A stretch of DNA of 64,000 bases from Coraliomargarita sinensis (GTDB taxonomy: Bacteria > Verrucomicrobiota > Verrucomicrobiia > Opitutales > Coraliomargaritaceae), in contig NZ_QHJQ01000002.1 in the NCBI RefSeq assembly GCF_003185655.1, forward strand, positions 430,651-494,650. The letters are read 5' to 3'. Below, piece by piece: positions 1-9,147 of this stretch; position 1 is the first letter of the stretch; each line of letters starts with the position of its first letter. Under the pieces are notes generated by a model. The model searched no databases and had not been told where the DNA came from. It worked only from the letters and a program-made list of their open reading frames with translations. The translations under genes were made by a program, and so were the position numbers.

Positions 1-1893
1 GTATTGTGTCAGCATCGGTTGACCGCGGTAGCGGAGAATGTTGCCGGGTTGGCCGTTGATCAGATCCACCGTGAAACGCTGGCGCCAGTCGCTGCCCCAG
101 TCATCCTTGTAGAAGCGCTTAATGATCAGGACGAGTTCTTTGACATGCTGCGGGATGCTTTCCAGCCAGGCATTGTATTCTTCGGTGTAGTCCGTGTCGG
201 ACGGTGTGAGGAGCTTAACGACAGAGCCGAGGGAACGCTCTTTACTCAAGAGCGGGCGCCCGTGCTTGCGATTCTTCGATTTATCGCTGAACCGCTCACC
301 AAATTCCTTGTTGATGATTTCTTCCGCCAGGTCGAAGTCCTTCTGGAAGTCGCTGACAAAGACCGGGCCGGAGATAATCGCATCGGTAATCGGCTTGGAA
401 ATCTCGGACTTGCCCCCCCCCGAGACGGTGCAGGGCTTGTGGCAGACGCGGCTTTCAGCCGTGTAGCCGACCAGGCGCCAGCGGCGGCCTTCCGCCGGTT
501 TCACCATCTCGACTTTGTAGCCGGAGGGCAGGACGTAGGTGCGCTCGGGCAGGAGCTTGATGGTCTGCTCGACACCATCTTTGGTCCAGGTAATCTTCTG
601 ATTGTTCAGCTCGATACGTGAATCCTCCGGAATGTAGATGATGTCACTGTATTTCTTGTCGATAGCGTAGCCTTCCGGCTGGACATCAATCAGGTCGATG
701 TAACGGGCCACCACACCGTCGAAGGTTTGGTCAACGATCGGGAAGTATTGGCTCAGCTGGAAGTCTTCGCCGAGATCGTATCCGGTAAAGGCGAGGGTCC
801 CACCGGCGTGTTCCTCTTCAGCAAGTCCGATCAGGTTGGCCGAGAAGCCGATTTGGGTTTTTACCTCTTTCTTGCAGTAGCCGAAGTAGTTGTCAGCGAT
901 CGCTGTAACCACGCGACCGGACGCATCGCGGCAGGTGATTTTGAAGGCACCTCCGTCATTGTAGAGTTCATCCTCTTTTTCCCAGCACATGCCGTCACGC
1001 TTCTGGCGGTCGGTGGCTTCCGAGATATGAGGTAGCCCCAACTCCTTCTTGGTCGTGCCCATCAAGTGCGGGGCGAGAATGACACAGCCGCTGGTGCCGG
1101 TCCAGTGGGCGGGATCAAGTGCGGCGTCGTTCTCGGCGATAAAGGGATCGCCGCCGTTGCCGAAGATCGACTCGACGAAGTCAAGGTTGCTGATCAGGTT
1201 ACCCGGTACGAAGAAGCGCACCTCCATGGTTTTCTCCTCGGTGAAACCATCCACTTCGGGGACGACCACAGGACGCAGGAGCAAAGAGACCCAAGCCTTG
1301 GCCTTGATGTCTTCATTGGCCAAAAAGGGAAGGGTGAGAAGCTCGTCCGGCGCTGTGGTCAGTGCCTTCTTGATCAGACGTGCTGCGGCCAGCTTCGGGA
1401 CAGCTTTCTTATCGTTCGGAATCGGGAGACCGCCTTCGGCGACGTGGAAGACGCCCTTGGTGGTGCGGCGATCGCTCTTGGGATTGTGGAGCACGCCCTG
1501 CTTGATCCGGTAGGAATCGATAATATTGGATGAAAAATGGTCACCTTTTGCCGGAATGGAGAGCGTCCGGGCGACTCCGTGGCGGTCGAGCATCAATGTC
1601 TCGTTGGGCAGGTGGGGCAGTTCCTCCATCTCCAAATCACTGAAGTAATCCATGATGAAGCTCTGGATCCGCTGGTCGCAGGGAGGGAGATAATCGGCAA
1701 GCAGGCGGGACTTCTCCTGGTAGCTGGCAAGCAGTGACTTGCCGAGGCCGAAGACATCTGAGCCTGAGCCTTCACCGTAGGTGGGCTGTCCGATCGAAGT
1801 CAGCTTCAGGTTGACATAATCAATCAACGAACCCTCTTCATGAGCATATTCAGCGGTTTCGGGATCGAGTCCGAGTTGGGTTTTGAAGTCCAT
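1..1893 (-). CDS. PPi-type phosphoenolpyruvate carboxykinase-like protein (N-terminal part)
   Basis: Reading from ATG at 1893 the frame is open for 631 codons and leaves the window at position 1, so the C-terminus is missing. The family (about 1,100-1,200 aa) interconverts oxaloacetate plus PPi with PEP, phosphate and CO2. Two blocks support the call. GYCKKEVK at residues 339-346 is followed by EEEH ending at H362. K342 and H362 are 20 residues apart, exactly the spacing of the metal ligands K244 and H264 in GTP-PEPCK (GKKCFALR...EH). SGGGKSE around K495 resembles the PEPCK kinase-1a loop. The rest does not resemble ATP- or GTP-dependent enzymes. A run of nine C at 413-421 encodes the glycines of that loop. 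No clear Shine-Dalgarno is visible. The assignment is from remembered family patterns and residue spacing; a conserved protein of unknown function is the alternative. Confidence 0.62.
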   Translation of the reverse strand, partial: MDFKTQLGLDPETAEYAHEEGSLIDYVNLKLTSIGQPTYGEGSGSDVFGLGKSLLASYQEKSRLLADYLPPCDQRIQSFIMDYFSDLEMEELPHLPNETLMLDRHGVARTLSIPAKGDHFSSNIIDSYRIKQGVLHNPKSDRRTTKGVFHVAEGGLPIPNDKKAVPKLAAARLIKKALTTAPDELLTLPFLANEDIKAKAWVSLLLRPVVVPEVDGFTEEKTMEVRFFVPGNLISNLDFVESIFGNGGDPFIAENDAALDPAHWTGTSGCVILAPHLMGTTKKELGLPHISEATDRQKRDGMCWEKEDELYNDGGAFKITCRDASGRVVTAIADNYFGYCKKEVKTQIGFSANLIGLAEEEHAGGTLAFTGYDLGEDFQLSQYFPIVDQTFDGVVARYIDLIDVQPEGYAIDKKYSDIIYIPEDSRIELNNQKITWTKDGVEQTIKLLPERTYVLPSGYKVEMVKPAEGRRWRLVGYTAESRVCHKPCTVSGGGKSEISKPITDAIISGPVFVSDFQKDFDLAEEIINKEFGERFSDKSKNRKHGRPLLSKERSLGSVVKLLTPSDTDYTEEYNAWLESIPQHVKELVLIIKRFYKDDWGSDWRQRFTVDLINGQPGNILRYRGQPMLTQY

Positions 1894-2046
1894 AAGTTTC
1901 AGTATTTGATTTTCGGATTTAGATAAGCGTCGCTCCTGCACGAAACATGCCGAAGTGACTGATGTTTTTGATTAACTGTTGTTGAATGCAAGATGAACCA
2001 GACTGGGACATTCCCGTATTCAAATCAAAGAGTTAAGGGATTAGAT

Positions 2047-2078
2047 ATTCTTATTACAAGAAATATCGTAATAAGAAT
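2047..2078. repeat. AT-rich inverted repeat (hairpin)
   Basis: ATTCTTATTAC (2047-2057) and GTAATAAGAAT (2068-2078) are perfect 11-nt inverted arms around a 10-nt loop. The hairpin lies 6 bp beyond the stop codon of the CobW-like gene and about 150 bp upstream of the PEPCK-like start. No T-run follows it on the minus strand, so it could be a weak terminator, an mRNA-stabilising stem or an operator for the downstream gene. Confidence 0.5.
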
Positions 2079-2084
2079 AACTTT

Positions 2085-2818
2085 TCAGGGTAGCATTTTT
2101 CCGATCTCAATAATGGGACGGACACGCTGACCGCTTTCATTCCGTTCAATGTAGCGGTCGGGCTTGAGGTCTTCAGGCTGCTCCTCATCGTCAAACTCGT
2201 CTTCTTCGATGGGAATGAGTTCATCGAAGTATAGTGACATGCGCCGGGCCTCGGGTTCGAGCACAGCGGCCGGGTTCTTCGCTTTGCCTTTGCTGACCAA
2301 TTCGATGTGACAGGGGTAGCAGGCTTTACGGTAGCGTGCTTCGAATTCCTTGAGCCATTTGTTCTCGACTGATTCGCGGCGTGACAGCAGCACGACATCG
2401 GAGAAATGAATGCAGGCGTCAAACCATGCTCTCGATTTCTCCTGCTCTTTGAGGAACGAGCAATTCAAGACGGTAATAATCCGTCCCAACTCGCAGTCGT
2501 TGTGACTGATCCATGCCTTGAGTGCTTCCGCCACGTCGGCCGGGTCGCTGTCGCCGGGAGCGAGAAAAATAATCTTTTCCGGTGCGGCCGTAATCGGGCC
2601 ATGGCTTACCTTACTGTCTGAGACTTCCCAGTCGACGACACTGACATTTTCGAGAGCCTCGATCTGTTCGTCAAAGGGTGAATTGTTTTCACTCTTCGGG
2701 CGAAAATAAAGGACGTCCTCGCTCGGCGGGATGCCGCCTTCGATCAAGTCAAAGAGGACAGTCCGGCGCTCGGAGTCCGGGATACCAAAAATCAGATAGA
2801 CTAGGGGACGCTCCGACA

Positions 2819-2819
<1 letters not shown>
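2085..2819 (-). CDS. CobW-like protein lacking the P-loop
   Basis: A protein of 244 aa. Its layout follows CobW-type GTPases: an N-terminal strand (LVYLIFGIP), a D/P-containing loop (APGDSDPADV, about 108-117), a hydrophobic strand with the look of the CobW VTVVDA strand (RIITVLNC), and an AD.vvLnK-like segment (FSDVVLLSRRES). The Walker A lysine motif is absent: the GxxGxGKT position reads GIPDSERRT. GTP hydrolysis by the usual mechanism is therefore unlikely. The C-terminus is acidic (EEDEFDDEEQPED). The start codon overlaps the aroC stop by one base (TAATG), which suggests translational coupling. No metal-binding CxCC motif is seen. Function unknown; family membership is inferred by eye. 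Confidence 0.6.
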
Positions 2820-3910
<1,091 letters not shown>

Positions 3911-3976
3911 CCGAACAGAATGCAACGCCTCCAGAGGCGAAGTCAATGCTGCCGCTGAGAACTATCGCCGAAGCGA

Positions 3977-4645
3977 TTAAGCTTCTTCGATCGTGCTCAT
4001 GTCGCCACCCAGTGGGTCGACGAGCTTGTTGGCGATCGCCCAGCGGGTCAGGGCCGCCACATCATGGAGGTCGAGCTTCTTCATGATGTTGGTGCGGTGC
4101 GTGTCGGCGGTGCGAACGCTCATCCCTAGCTTGCTGGCAATTTCCTTGTTGCTGTAACTCTCCGCGATGAGCTGCACAATTTCGCGCTCACGGGTGGTTA
4201 GCGATTCCAGTGAATCTTCCTGCCCGCCGCTGACCATCAGCTCACGCATGGCGTCGACGACACGGGGGCTGAAGTAGGAGCGGCCGTCAGCGACAAGGTT
4301 GATCGCTTTTTCCAATTCGACCAGTCCGGCGTCTTTCTCGATATAACCCGTCACGCCGGATTTGAGCAGACGGTTGACCATGGAATTGGAGGACGCGGCC
4401 GAAACGATCAGAATATTGATGCGGGGATTCTTGGCTTTAAGGCGGCGCAAAACTTCACTGCCGTTCAGGTTCGGCAGCATGATGTCGAGAATCACAAGGT
4501 CGGGGGCATGCTCCAGGCAAAGTTCATAGCCTTCGGCACCGTCTCCGGAACTCGCAACAACCTCCATGGTGGTGTAGCCCTCCACGAGTTGGCAGATCAA
4601 ATCACGCATGACTGTCTGGTCTTCGATAACTATGACTTTTTTCAT
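3977..4645 (-). CDS. NarL/LuxR-family response regulator
   Basis: A 222-aa two-component DNA-binding regulator. The receiver domain (about 1-120) has E8/D9, the phospho-acceptor D54 (LVILDIMLP), the switch serine in VSAA and K104 in IEKDAG. The C-terminal LuxR-type HTH (about 155-215) reads LTTREREIVQLIAE and SNKEIASKLGMSVRT. The start at 4645 is chosen because GAGGAAG sits directly upstream and the receiver begins MKKVIVIEDQ. An ATG at 4708 would add 21 residues outside the domain. No histidine kinase is adjacent, so its partner and targets are unknown. It lies 66 bp upstream of aroC in the same direction. Confidence 0.93.
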   Translation of the reverse strand: MKKVIVIEDQTVMRDLICQLVEGYTTMEVVASSGDGAEGYELCLEHAPDLVILDIMLPNLNGSEVLRRLKAKNPRINILIVSAASSNSMVNRLLKSGVTGYIEKDAGLVELEKAINLVADGRSYFSPRVVDAMRELMVSGGQEDSLESLTTREREIVQLIAESYSNKEIASKLGMSVRTADTHRTNIMKKLDLHDVAALTRWAIANKLVDPLGGDMSTIEEA

Positions 4646-4728
4646 ATCTTCCTCGAGGGCTGGGTCGGCAAGGCTGGCGCCGGATGGTTTATCGATTAAT
4701 TCAGTCATGGCTCATAGAATAGTTAAAG

Positions 4729-4763
4729 AAAATAAAAACCCCTCCCGTCGAGGACGGAAGGGG
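4729..4763 (-). terminator. Rho-independent terminator
   Basis: On the minus strand, an 11-bp stem (CCCCTTCCGTC / GACGGGAGGGG, one wobble pair) with a 3-nt loop is followed by TTTTTATTTT. It lies 57 bp after the stop of the exported S26B-like gene and ahead of the response regulator gene, so it should end transcription of the former. Confidence 0.88.
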
Positions 4764-4819
4764 CCCCTCTTACCGGACAGACGAAAACAACAACATAAAA
4801 TCCATCCGGAAAATTCGTA

Positions 4820-5299
4820 TTAGTAAGTTTTGCAAAAAGTGGTGGGGATGACGCTGCCGTTGGAGGCATAGACCGGACCGGTGGGAGCGCCGGCAGAGTG
4901 AAAAACACCGAAAACAGTGCCAACAATCATATCGTCGGTCACCGGCTCCGGATCGGCCTTCCAGTTGGCGACGCCCATGGTTTGCACTGATGTGCCGTTG
5001 TGGGCGGTCACCTTGTGTGAGATCAATTCGCCCGAGGCGGAACGGTAAACAACCATCATGCCGACACGCAGATCAGCGATGGAAGCATTTTGAACCAGGA
5101 TTAAAGAGTTATCGCCAAAGAATTCACCCATCGAGCTGCCGGACGTGCGGTGAACGCTCCAGGCAGGGTTAAGAGAAGCCACCATCTCAGCGTCCTTCAG
5201 GGCTTTAGCAAATGGAGCGGAGGATTTCGGAGCGGCATTGGTAGAGAAAACGGCTGCAAGGCAGGCGGAGCAGATTGCGATGAAGGTTGTTGTTTTCAT
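4820..5299 (-). CDS. Exported S26B signal peptidase-like protein
   Basis: A 159-aa protein with a signal peptide (hydrophobic about 5-20, likely cut after TNA-A). The mature part follows the S26B/SipW pattern. RTSGSSM puts a candidate nucleophile at S56. MVVYR and ELISHKV put a histidine (H95) where S26B enzymes have their His general base. GVANWKADPEPV matches the usual GDaN...D..pV block, with D116, and ends IVGTVFG. True signal peptidases are membrane-anchored, whereas this one appears to be released into the periplasm, so its substrate is unclear and it may not be a peptidase. A divergent paralogue lies 262 bp away. A strong terminator follows the gene. Confidence 0.7.
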   Translation of the reverse strand: MKTTTFIAICSACLAAVFSTNAAPKSSAPFAKALKDAEMVASLNPAWSVHRTSGSSMGEFFGDNSLILVQNASIADLRVGMMVVYRSASGELISHKVTAHNGTSVQTMGVANWKADPEPVTDDMIVGTVFGVFHSAGAPTGPVYASNGSVIPTTFCKTY

Positions 5300-5561
5300 G
5301 CCTACACAATAGCTGCTGGACGCTGCTTCCGGTATCCGGTGAAACGAGCAATCGCCTGCCTTTGTTTGCTGAATTCATCGATGTGCAGTCGCGTATAATG
5401 TCTACGTAATGTTACGTAGACTGATTGTAAAACCTTGAAAGATAGGTGCTTATGGTCCTTATAAGGTCGGCTTTCCCGGAATCCCGGTGATGAATAATAT
5501 TTCGGAGAGCGCTTAATCCCAATCGCAGAACCACCGGATGCGTCTTGCCAACCATAAGTAG

Positions 5562-6032
5562 ATGACAAGACTGTTCGGCATGCTTCAGAAGAGTCTTTTC
5601 GCAGTCCTACTATTACCCTTCATGCTTTTGCTGGGTTGCAACACGACCAGCACTTCGAACAATACGACCTTTGCCCCAGTGGACTACGATGAAGCTTTCA
5701 AGGTGGGGCAGATGGTAAAGTTTGCGGACAGCGGCGCCTATATGGCACGAACCAGCGGCACATCGATGGAACCCGTGCTGACAAAGAACACCATCATTAT
5801 TGTGCGTCCGATTGATTTTGATGATCTCGAAGAGGGGATGACTGTGGGTTACCTGAACAAAAACGGGGAGAAAGTGCTTCACCAGCTCATTCGTCGAGCT
5901 GGACCGGATGCCTGGGTGGCCAAAGGGATCAACAACGCTCGTGAGGATAAAGAACGTGTGACTCGCAAAAATTTGATGGGCGTGCTTTATACAGTACTGT
6001 ATAATGAGGCATCCGAGCCAAGGGCTCGCTAG
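5562..6032 (+). CDS. Lipoprotein with S26B/S24-like peptidase domain
   Basis: A 156-aa protein with a lipoprotein signal (MLLLGC, C26). The domain matches the divergent neighbour: RTSGTSMEPVL (S68), MTVGYLNKNGEKVLHQ (H107), VAKGINNAREDKE (D129) and LMGVLY. The SGTSMEP stretch is closer to the canonical SGxSMxP box than that of the neighbour. Family knowledge suggests a Ser-His dyad or triad protease fold, but cleavage of signal peptides by a diacylglyceryl-anchored protein would be unusual. The gene is followed after 10 bp by the SafE-like membrane gene and probably shares its transcript. Confidence 0.7.
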   Translation: MTRLFGMLQKSLFAVLLLPFMLLLGCNTTSTSNNTTFAPVDYDEAFKVGQMVKFADSGAYMARTSGTSMEPVLTKNTIIIVRPIDFDDLEEGMTVGYLNKNGEKVLHQLIRRAGPDAWVAKGINNAREDKERVTRKNLMGVLYTVLYNEASEPRAR

Positions 6033-6042
6033 TGCGACATCG

Positions 6043-6741
6043 ATGTTTGAATACCAGACAGTCTACAACGCATACACGGCATTGATTGCCGGACTAGTGA
6101 CCAGCGTGCACTGCGTGGCCATGTGTGGTCCGTTATCCTGTGCATTCACGCCCAGTAAGCAGGGCGACGCCGAGCCGGCGGTCATCCTGACCAGCTACCA
6201 TCTGGCAAAACTTCTGTCCTATGCCATCGTGGGGATGCTTGCCGGCGCATTCGGCTCGGTCGTGATTCAGACCGTGGAAAGTTCCTGGCTCAACCGTCTG
6301 CCCTGGGTGTTGGTGGTGTTTTTTCTGGTGGTGGCGTTTCGTCTGGACCGTTTTATTCCCAAGCCGAAATGGCTGGGCAACTACTACCGCAAGGCCACGG
6401 CCCGCTTTAGCCGTTTAAACAAGCCGTTGGCGGCAGGCTTGATTGGTTTTGCCAGCCCGCTACTGCCTTGTGGCCCATTGTATATGATTTTCGGTCTGGC
6501 GCTTTTTTCCGGTTCGGCTCTCAAGGGAGCGGAATTTGCCATCGGTTTCGGTCTGGGGACGATGCCTCTGCTTTGGCTCGCTCAGAGTCAGTTTATGCGG
6601 ATGAATCGCCGGGTGACCCCCTCCATGCTCCTTCGCGTCCAGCGGGTCGTTGCTTTCGTGGCCGCTCTGGTTGTTGCCTGGCGCCTGCGCACGACACTCG
6701 GCATCGAAGGGGCCGAGGATTGGGTCTGTCATCCATTTTGA
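6043..6741 (+). CDS. Sulfite exporter TauE/SafE-family membrane protein
   Basis: A 232-aa polytopic protein. AGLVTSVHCVAMCGPLSCAF near the N-terminus and LLPCGPLYMIFGLALFSGS in the middle are the paired Cys-Gly-Pro helices of the COG2836/DsbD_2-like group. Members are implicated in export or in supplying metal or redox functions to cytochrome oxidase maturation. About six membrane segments are visible. The start at 6043 (MFEYQTVYNAY) avoids overlap with the preceding lipoprotein; an ATG at 6004 would add 13 residues. No cytochrome oxidase genes are nearby, so the substrate cannot be inferred. Confidence 0.82.
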   Translation: MFEYQTVYNAYTALIAGLVTSVHCVAMCGPLSCAFTPSKQGDAEPAVILTSYHLAKLLSYAIVGMLAGAFGSVVIQTVESSWLNRLPWVLVVFFLVVAFRLDRFIPKPKWLGNYYRKATARFSRLNKPLAAGLIGFASPLLPCGPLYMIFGLALFSGSALKGAEFAIGFGLGTMPLLWLAQSQFMRMNRRVTPSMLLRVQRVVAFVAALVVAWRLRTTLGIEGAEDWVCHPF

Positions 6742-6813
6742 TCTCTACAGGAACCTCTTCCATTCCACTTTGTCGCTACTCAAGTAAATCATCCTAAACT
6801 TCCAGATCCAAAA

Positions 6814-8265
6814 ATGAAAATCCGAGTTATTTTAACGCTTCTTGCCTTATCCGCTTTTCAAATTTTGTTCGGGAACGCCAATCCCGAGCTTCGGGTTAAT
6901 ATCGACGACAGCCAGATCCGTCCGAGCCAGGACGGTCCGGTGGTGACCTATGCTGAAGTTTTGAAGCGTGCCACGCCCTCGGTGGTCGCGGTCTACACTT
7001 CCCGCATCGTCACCGAGCGGAGTGGGGGGCGCCAGCCCGTGCCTGAAATATTCCGGCAGTTCGGTTTTCCCGTACCGGACAATGCCCCCGGCGGAGAGGC
7101 ACCGCGTGAGCGGCGTGAGCAAATCGGTGTCGGCTCTGGTGTGATTATTTCGACCGACGGTTACATCATAACCAACCACCACGTGGTCCAGGGGATGCGG
7201 GGACGCGAAGCGGATGAGATTCGTGTCCAGCTCAGTGACGGATCCGAGTATGAGGCCGAACTGATCGGATCGGATGAGAAGACCGATGTGGCCGTTTTGA
7301 AAATTGAAGCTGAAGATGAATTGCCCGCGATCACTCTGGCCGATAGCGACAAGCTGAGAGTCGGCGATGTTGTCTTTGCTATCGGCAACCCTCTTGATGT
7401 CGGCCTGACAGCGACACAGGGCATTGTATCCGCGACCGGGCGTAACTCATACGGCATCCTCGGCCCCGGTGCTTACGAGGACTTTATTCAGACAGATGCC
7501 GCCATTAATCTCGGTAACTCCGGCGGCGCTTTGATCGATGCCTGGGGGCGTTTGATCGGGATCAACACGGCGATCGTTTCCCGCAGCGGCGGCAGTATTG
7601 GGATTGGCTTTGCCATCCCGCTGAACATGGCGCTGAACGTAGCGCAAAATCTGATCAACAGCGGTGAAGTGCCGCGTGGTATGCTCGGGCTTTTTCCCGC
7701 TAATCTCGATCGTGATATGGCCGATGCTTTCGGCCTGGAAACAACACAAGGTGCCCTGGTCAATCAGGTCCAGCCGGACTCACCCGCCGAGCGCGCCGGG
7801 ATCGAGCACGGGGATATTATCATGAAAATCGACGATATCGAAATTGTCTCGGCTCCTCAGTTGCGTCTGGAAGTTTCGCAAATGCTGCCCGGCAGTAAGG
7901 TTATGGTAACCCTGATTCGTCAGGGCAAAACGATGAAGCTTCCGGTCACCCTCGGCTCGCTCAACGGAATGGCATACAATTCCGGCGAGGATAGTAATTA
8001 CATCCGTGGCGTGCTTTTCGAAGCAATTGATGACGAGATGCGCGAGAATTACGCTATCCCGGATGAAATCGAAGGCGTGTTCGTCGCCGATGTCGAAGGG
8101 GATTCCCCCTTTGCCGGCAAGCTTGAGCAGAGAATGGTCATTCTGGAGATCAACGGAGAAACAGTCGAGCAACCCGGTGACATTGAAGGGCTCCTGGAAG
8201 AAGGCATGAACCGACTCTACATCTGGGGTGCCGGACAGAAACGTTTCATCGTGTTGAAACTTTAG
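6814..8265 (+). CDS. HtrA/Do-like periplasmic serine protease
   Basis: A 483-aa DegP/DegQ-type protease for envelope protein quality control. There is a signal peptide at about 1-22. The trypsin-like domain (about 45-270) carries the triad H123 (ITNHHVV), D158 (KTDVAV) and S236 (NLGNSGGAL). Two PDZ domains follow: one with PRGMLGLFPAN...SPAERAGIEHGDII, and a shorter second one ending VILEINGE. Length and order match the DegP family. It begins 72 bp after the SafE-like gene. It ends beside an unusually long gene-free segment, with no obvious terminator. Confidence 0.94.
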   Translation: MKIRVILTLLALSAFQILFGNANPELRVNIDDSQIRPSQDGPVVTYAEVLKRATPSVVAVYTSRIVTERSGGRQPVPEIFRQFGFPVPDNAPGGEAPRERREQIGVGSGVIISTDGYIITNHHVVQGMRGREADEIRVQLSDGSEYEAELIGSDEKTDVAVLKIEAEDELPAITLADSDKLRVGDVVFAIGNPLDVGLTATQGIVSATGRNSYGILGPGAYEDFIQTDAAINLGNSGGALIDAWGRLIGINTAIVSRSGGSIGIGFAIPLNMALNVAQNLINSGEVPRGMLGLFPANLDRDMADAFGLETTQGALVNQVQPDSPAERAGIEHGDIIMKIDDIEIVSAPQLRLEVSQMLPGSKVMVTLIRQGKTMKLPVTLGSLNGMAYNSGEDSNYIRGVLFEAIDDEMRENYAIPDEIEGVFVADVEGDSPFAGKLEQRMVILEINGETVEQPGDIEGLLEEGMNRLYIWGAGQKRFIVLKL

Positions 8266-8285
8266 TTAACATCCGGAGTTTAAGA

Positions 8286-8434
8286 TTTGTGTAGCGAACT
8301 TGCGCCAGCAAGGTCGAGGGTGGTATCTAAGTACCAATCGACGGTATCCCGCCTTCGCTCAACGCAGCCACGGCGTGACATGTGCGCGTCATCGCTACAA
8401 TCGAGAAGGATCAAATCTTTTTTTTAATCGGTAT
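8286..8434 (+). repeat. Dispersed structured repeat, copy A
   Basis: The core GTAGCGAACTTGCGCCAGCA, continuing AGGTCGAGGGTGGTATCT, is shared with copy C at 32.1 kb and, inverted, with copy B at 22.7 kb. All three end in a T-rich tail like ATCTTTTTTTTAATCGGTAT. Left-end GTAGCGA and TCGCTACAA at about 8391-8399 are inverted arms, and CTTGC-GCCA-GCAAG forms an inner hairpin. This copy carries about 40 extra bases between the arms compared with copy C. Confidence 0.85.
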
Positions 8435-9147
8435 CATACCACTTCGATTTAATTATAGTTAACCAGGCCGGATGTCGCCGAGCCGGCATGCCACGACCAT
8501 CTTTTTCTAAGATGGGTCGTCTGGCTCTGCTCCGATTGTTCGACAGGGTGGATGGCAGAGGACCGCCATAACTACAAAAAGAATCGAGGATAGCAGAGGT
8601 CCCGGGCTTCTTGGGCTACGCCGGGGCGTGCTGACATAGTTACCCCAAAAGAACTGCGTCTATGCGCGATATTTACTTCGAATAGCTTTAACTTAATAGG
8701 TTCGGAAGCGGTTTAACCCCGATCCTATTAAGTAATTCGGCTCTGCTCTGCCGTCTCGTACTTATTGGAATTGAGAACAGGCGGGACGCCTGTTCCACCC
8801 TGATATAAAAGAGAATTTTGACATCGCTAATGTACGCTTATTTAGAGAGAGAATTGAAAAGAGAAGAAGCCCTATTCATGCTTCGGAAATAAGCTTTGCC
8901 GGGCAAATAAGCGTTAAATCAGCGAAGATAAGCGGTCTCCGGCTCAGCCGGGCTAACCAAGAATAAAAGAGAAGGAAGATTGAGTCTACGCGAGGATACC
9001 GTAGCGTCATTCTGGAAACGAAAAGTTATATCCAGTCGGAGGCCTCAACTCCGTTCGCTGGTCCCTCACTCACTGCTTGAGTCTCCTTTACGATCGCACG
9101 GCTCATTCTGCATCCGTAAGAGTGACTTGAGACTGTGTCTGTCCGAA
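8435..9147. other. Gene-free, hairpin-rich intergenic segment
   Basis: No convincing coding frame was found. There are several inverted repeats. ACGACC-AT-CTT pairs with AAGAT-G-GGTCGT at 8493-8520. ACTTAATAGG (8692-8701) pairs with CCTATTAAGT (8725-8734). GAACAGGCG-GGA-CGCCTGTTC at 8775-8795 is a perfect 9-bp stem. Together with copy A, the region between the protease stop and the DUF6288 stop spans about 880 bp. The segment is richer in A+T than the flanking genes. It could contain a decayed element or an RNA gene that I do not recognise. Confidence 0.5.

Noticed and set aside
413..421. Run of nine C within the PEPCK-like gene as a frameshift site
   Set aside because: The frame is open and family-like on both sides, and the run encodes the expected glycines, so no frameshift is needed.
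5302..5568. 88-aa minus-strand ORF between the two S26B-like genes
   Set aside because: It overlaps the start of the lipoprotein gene and covers the divergent promoter region; composition is not protein-like.
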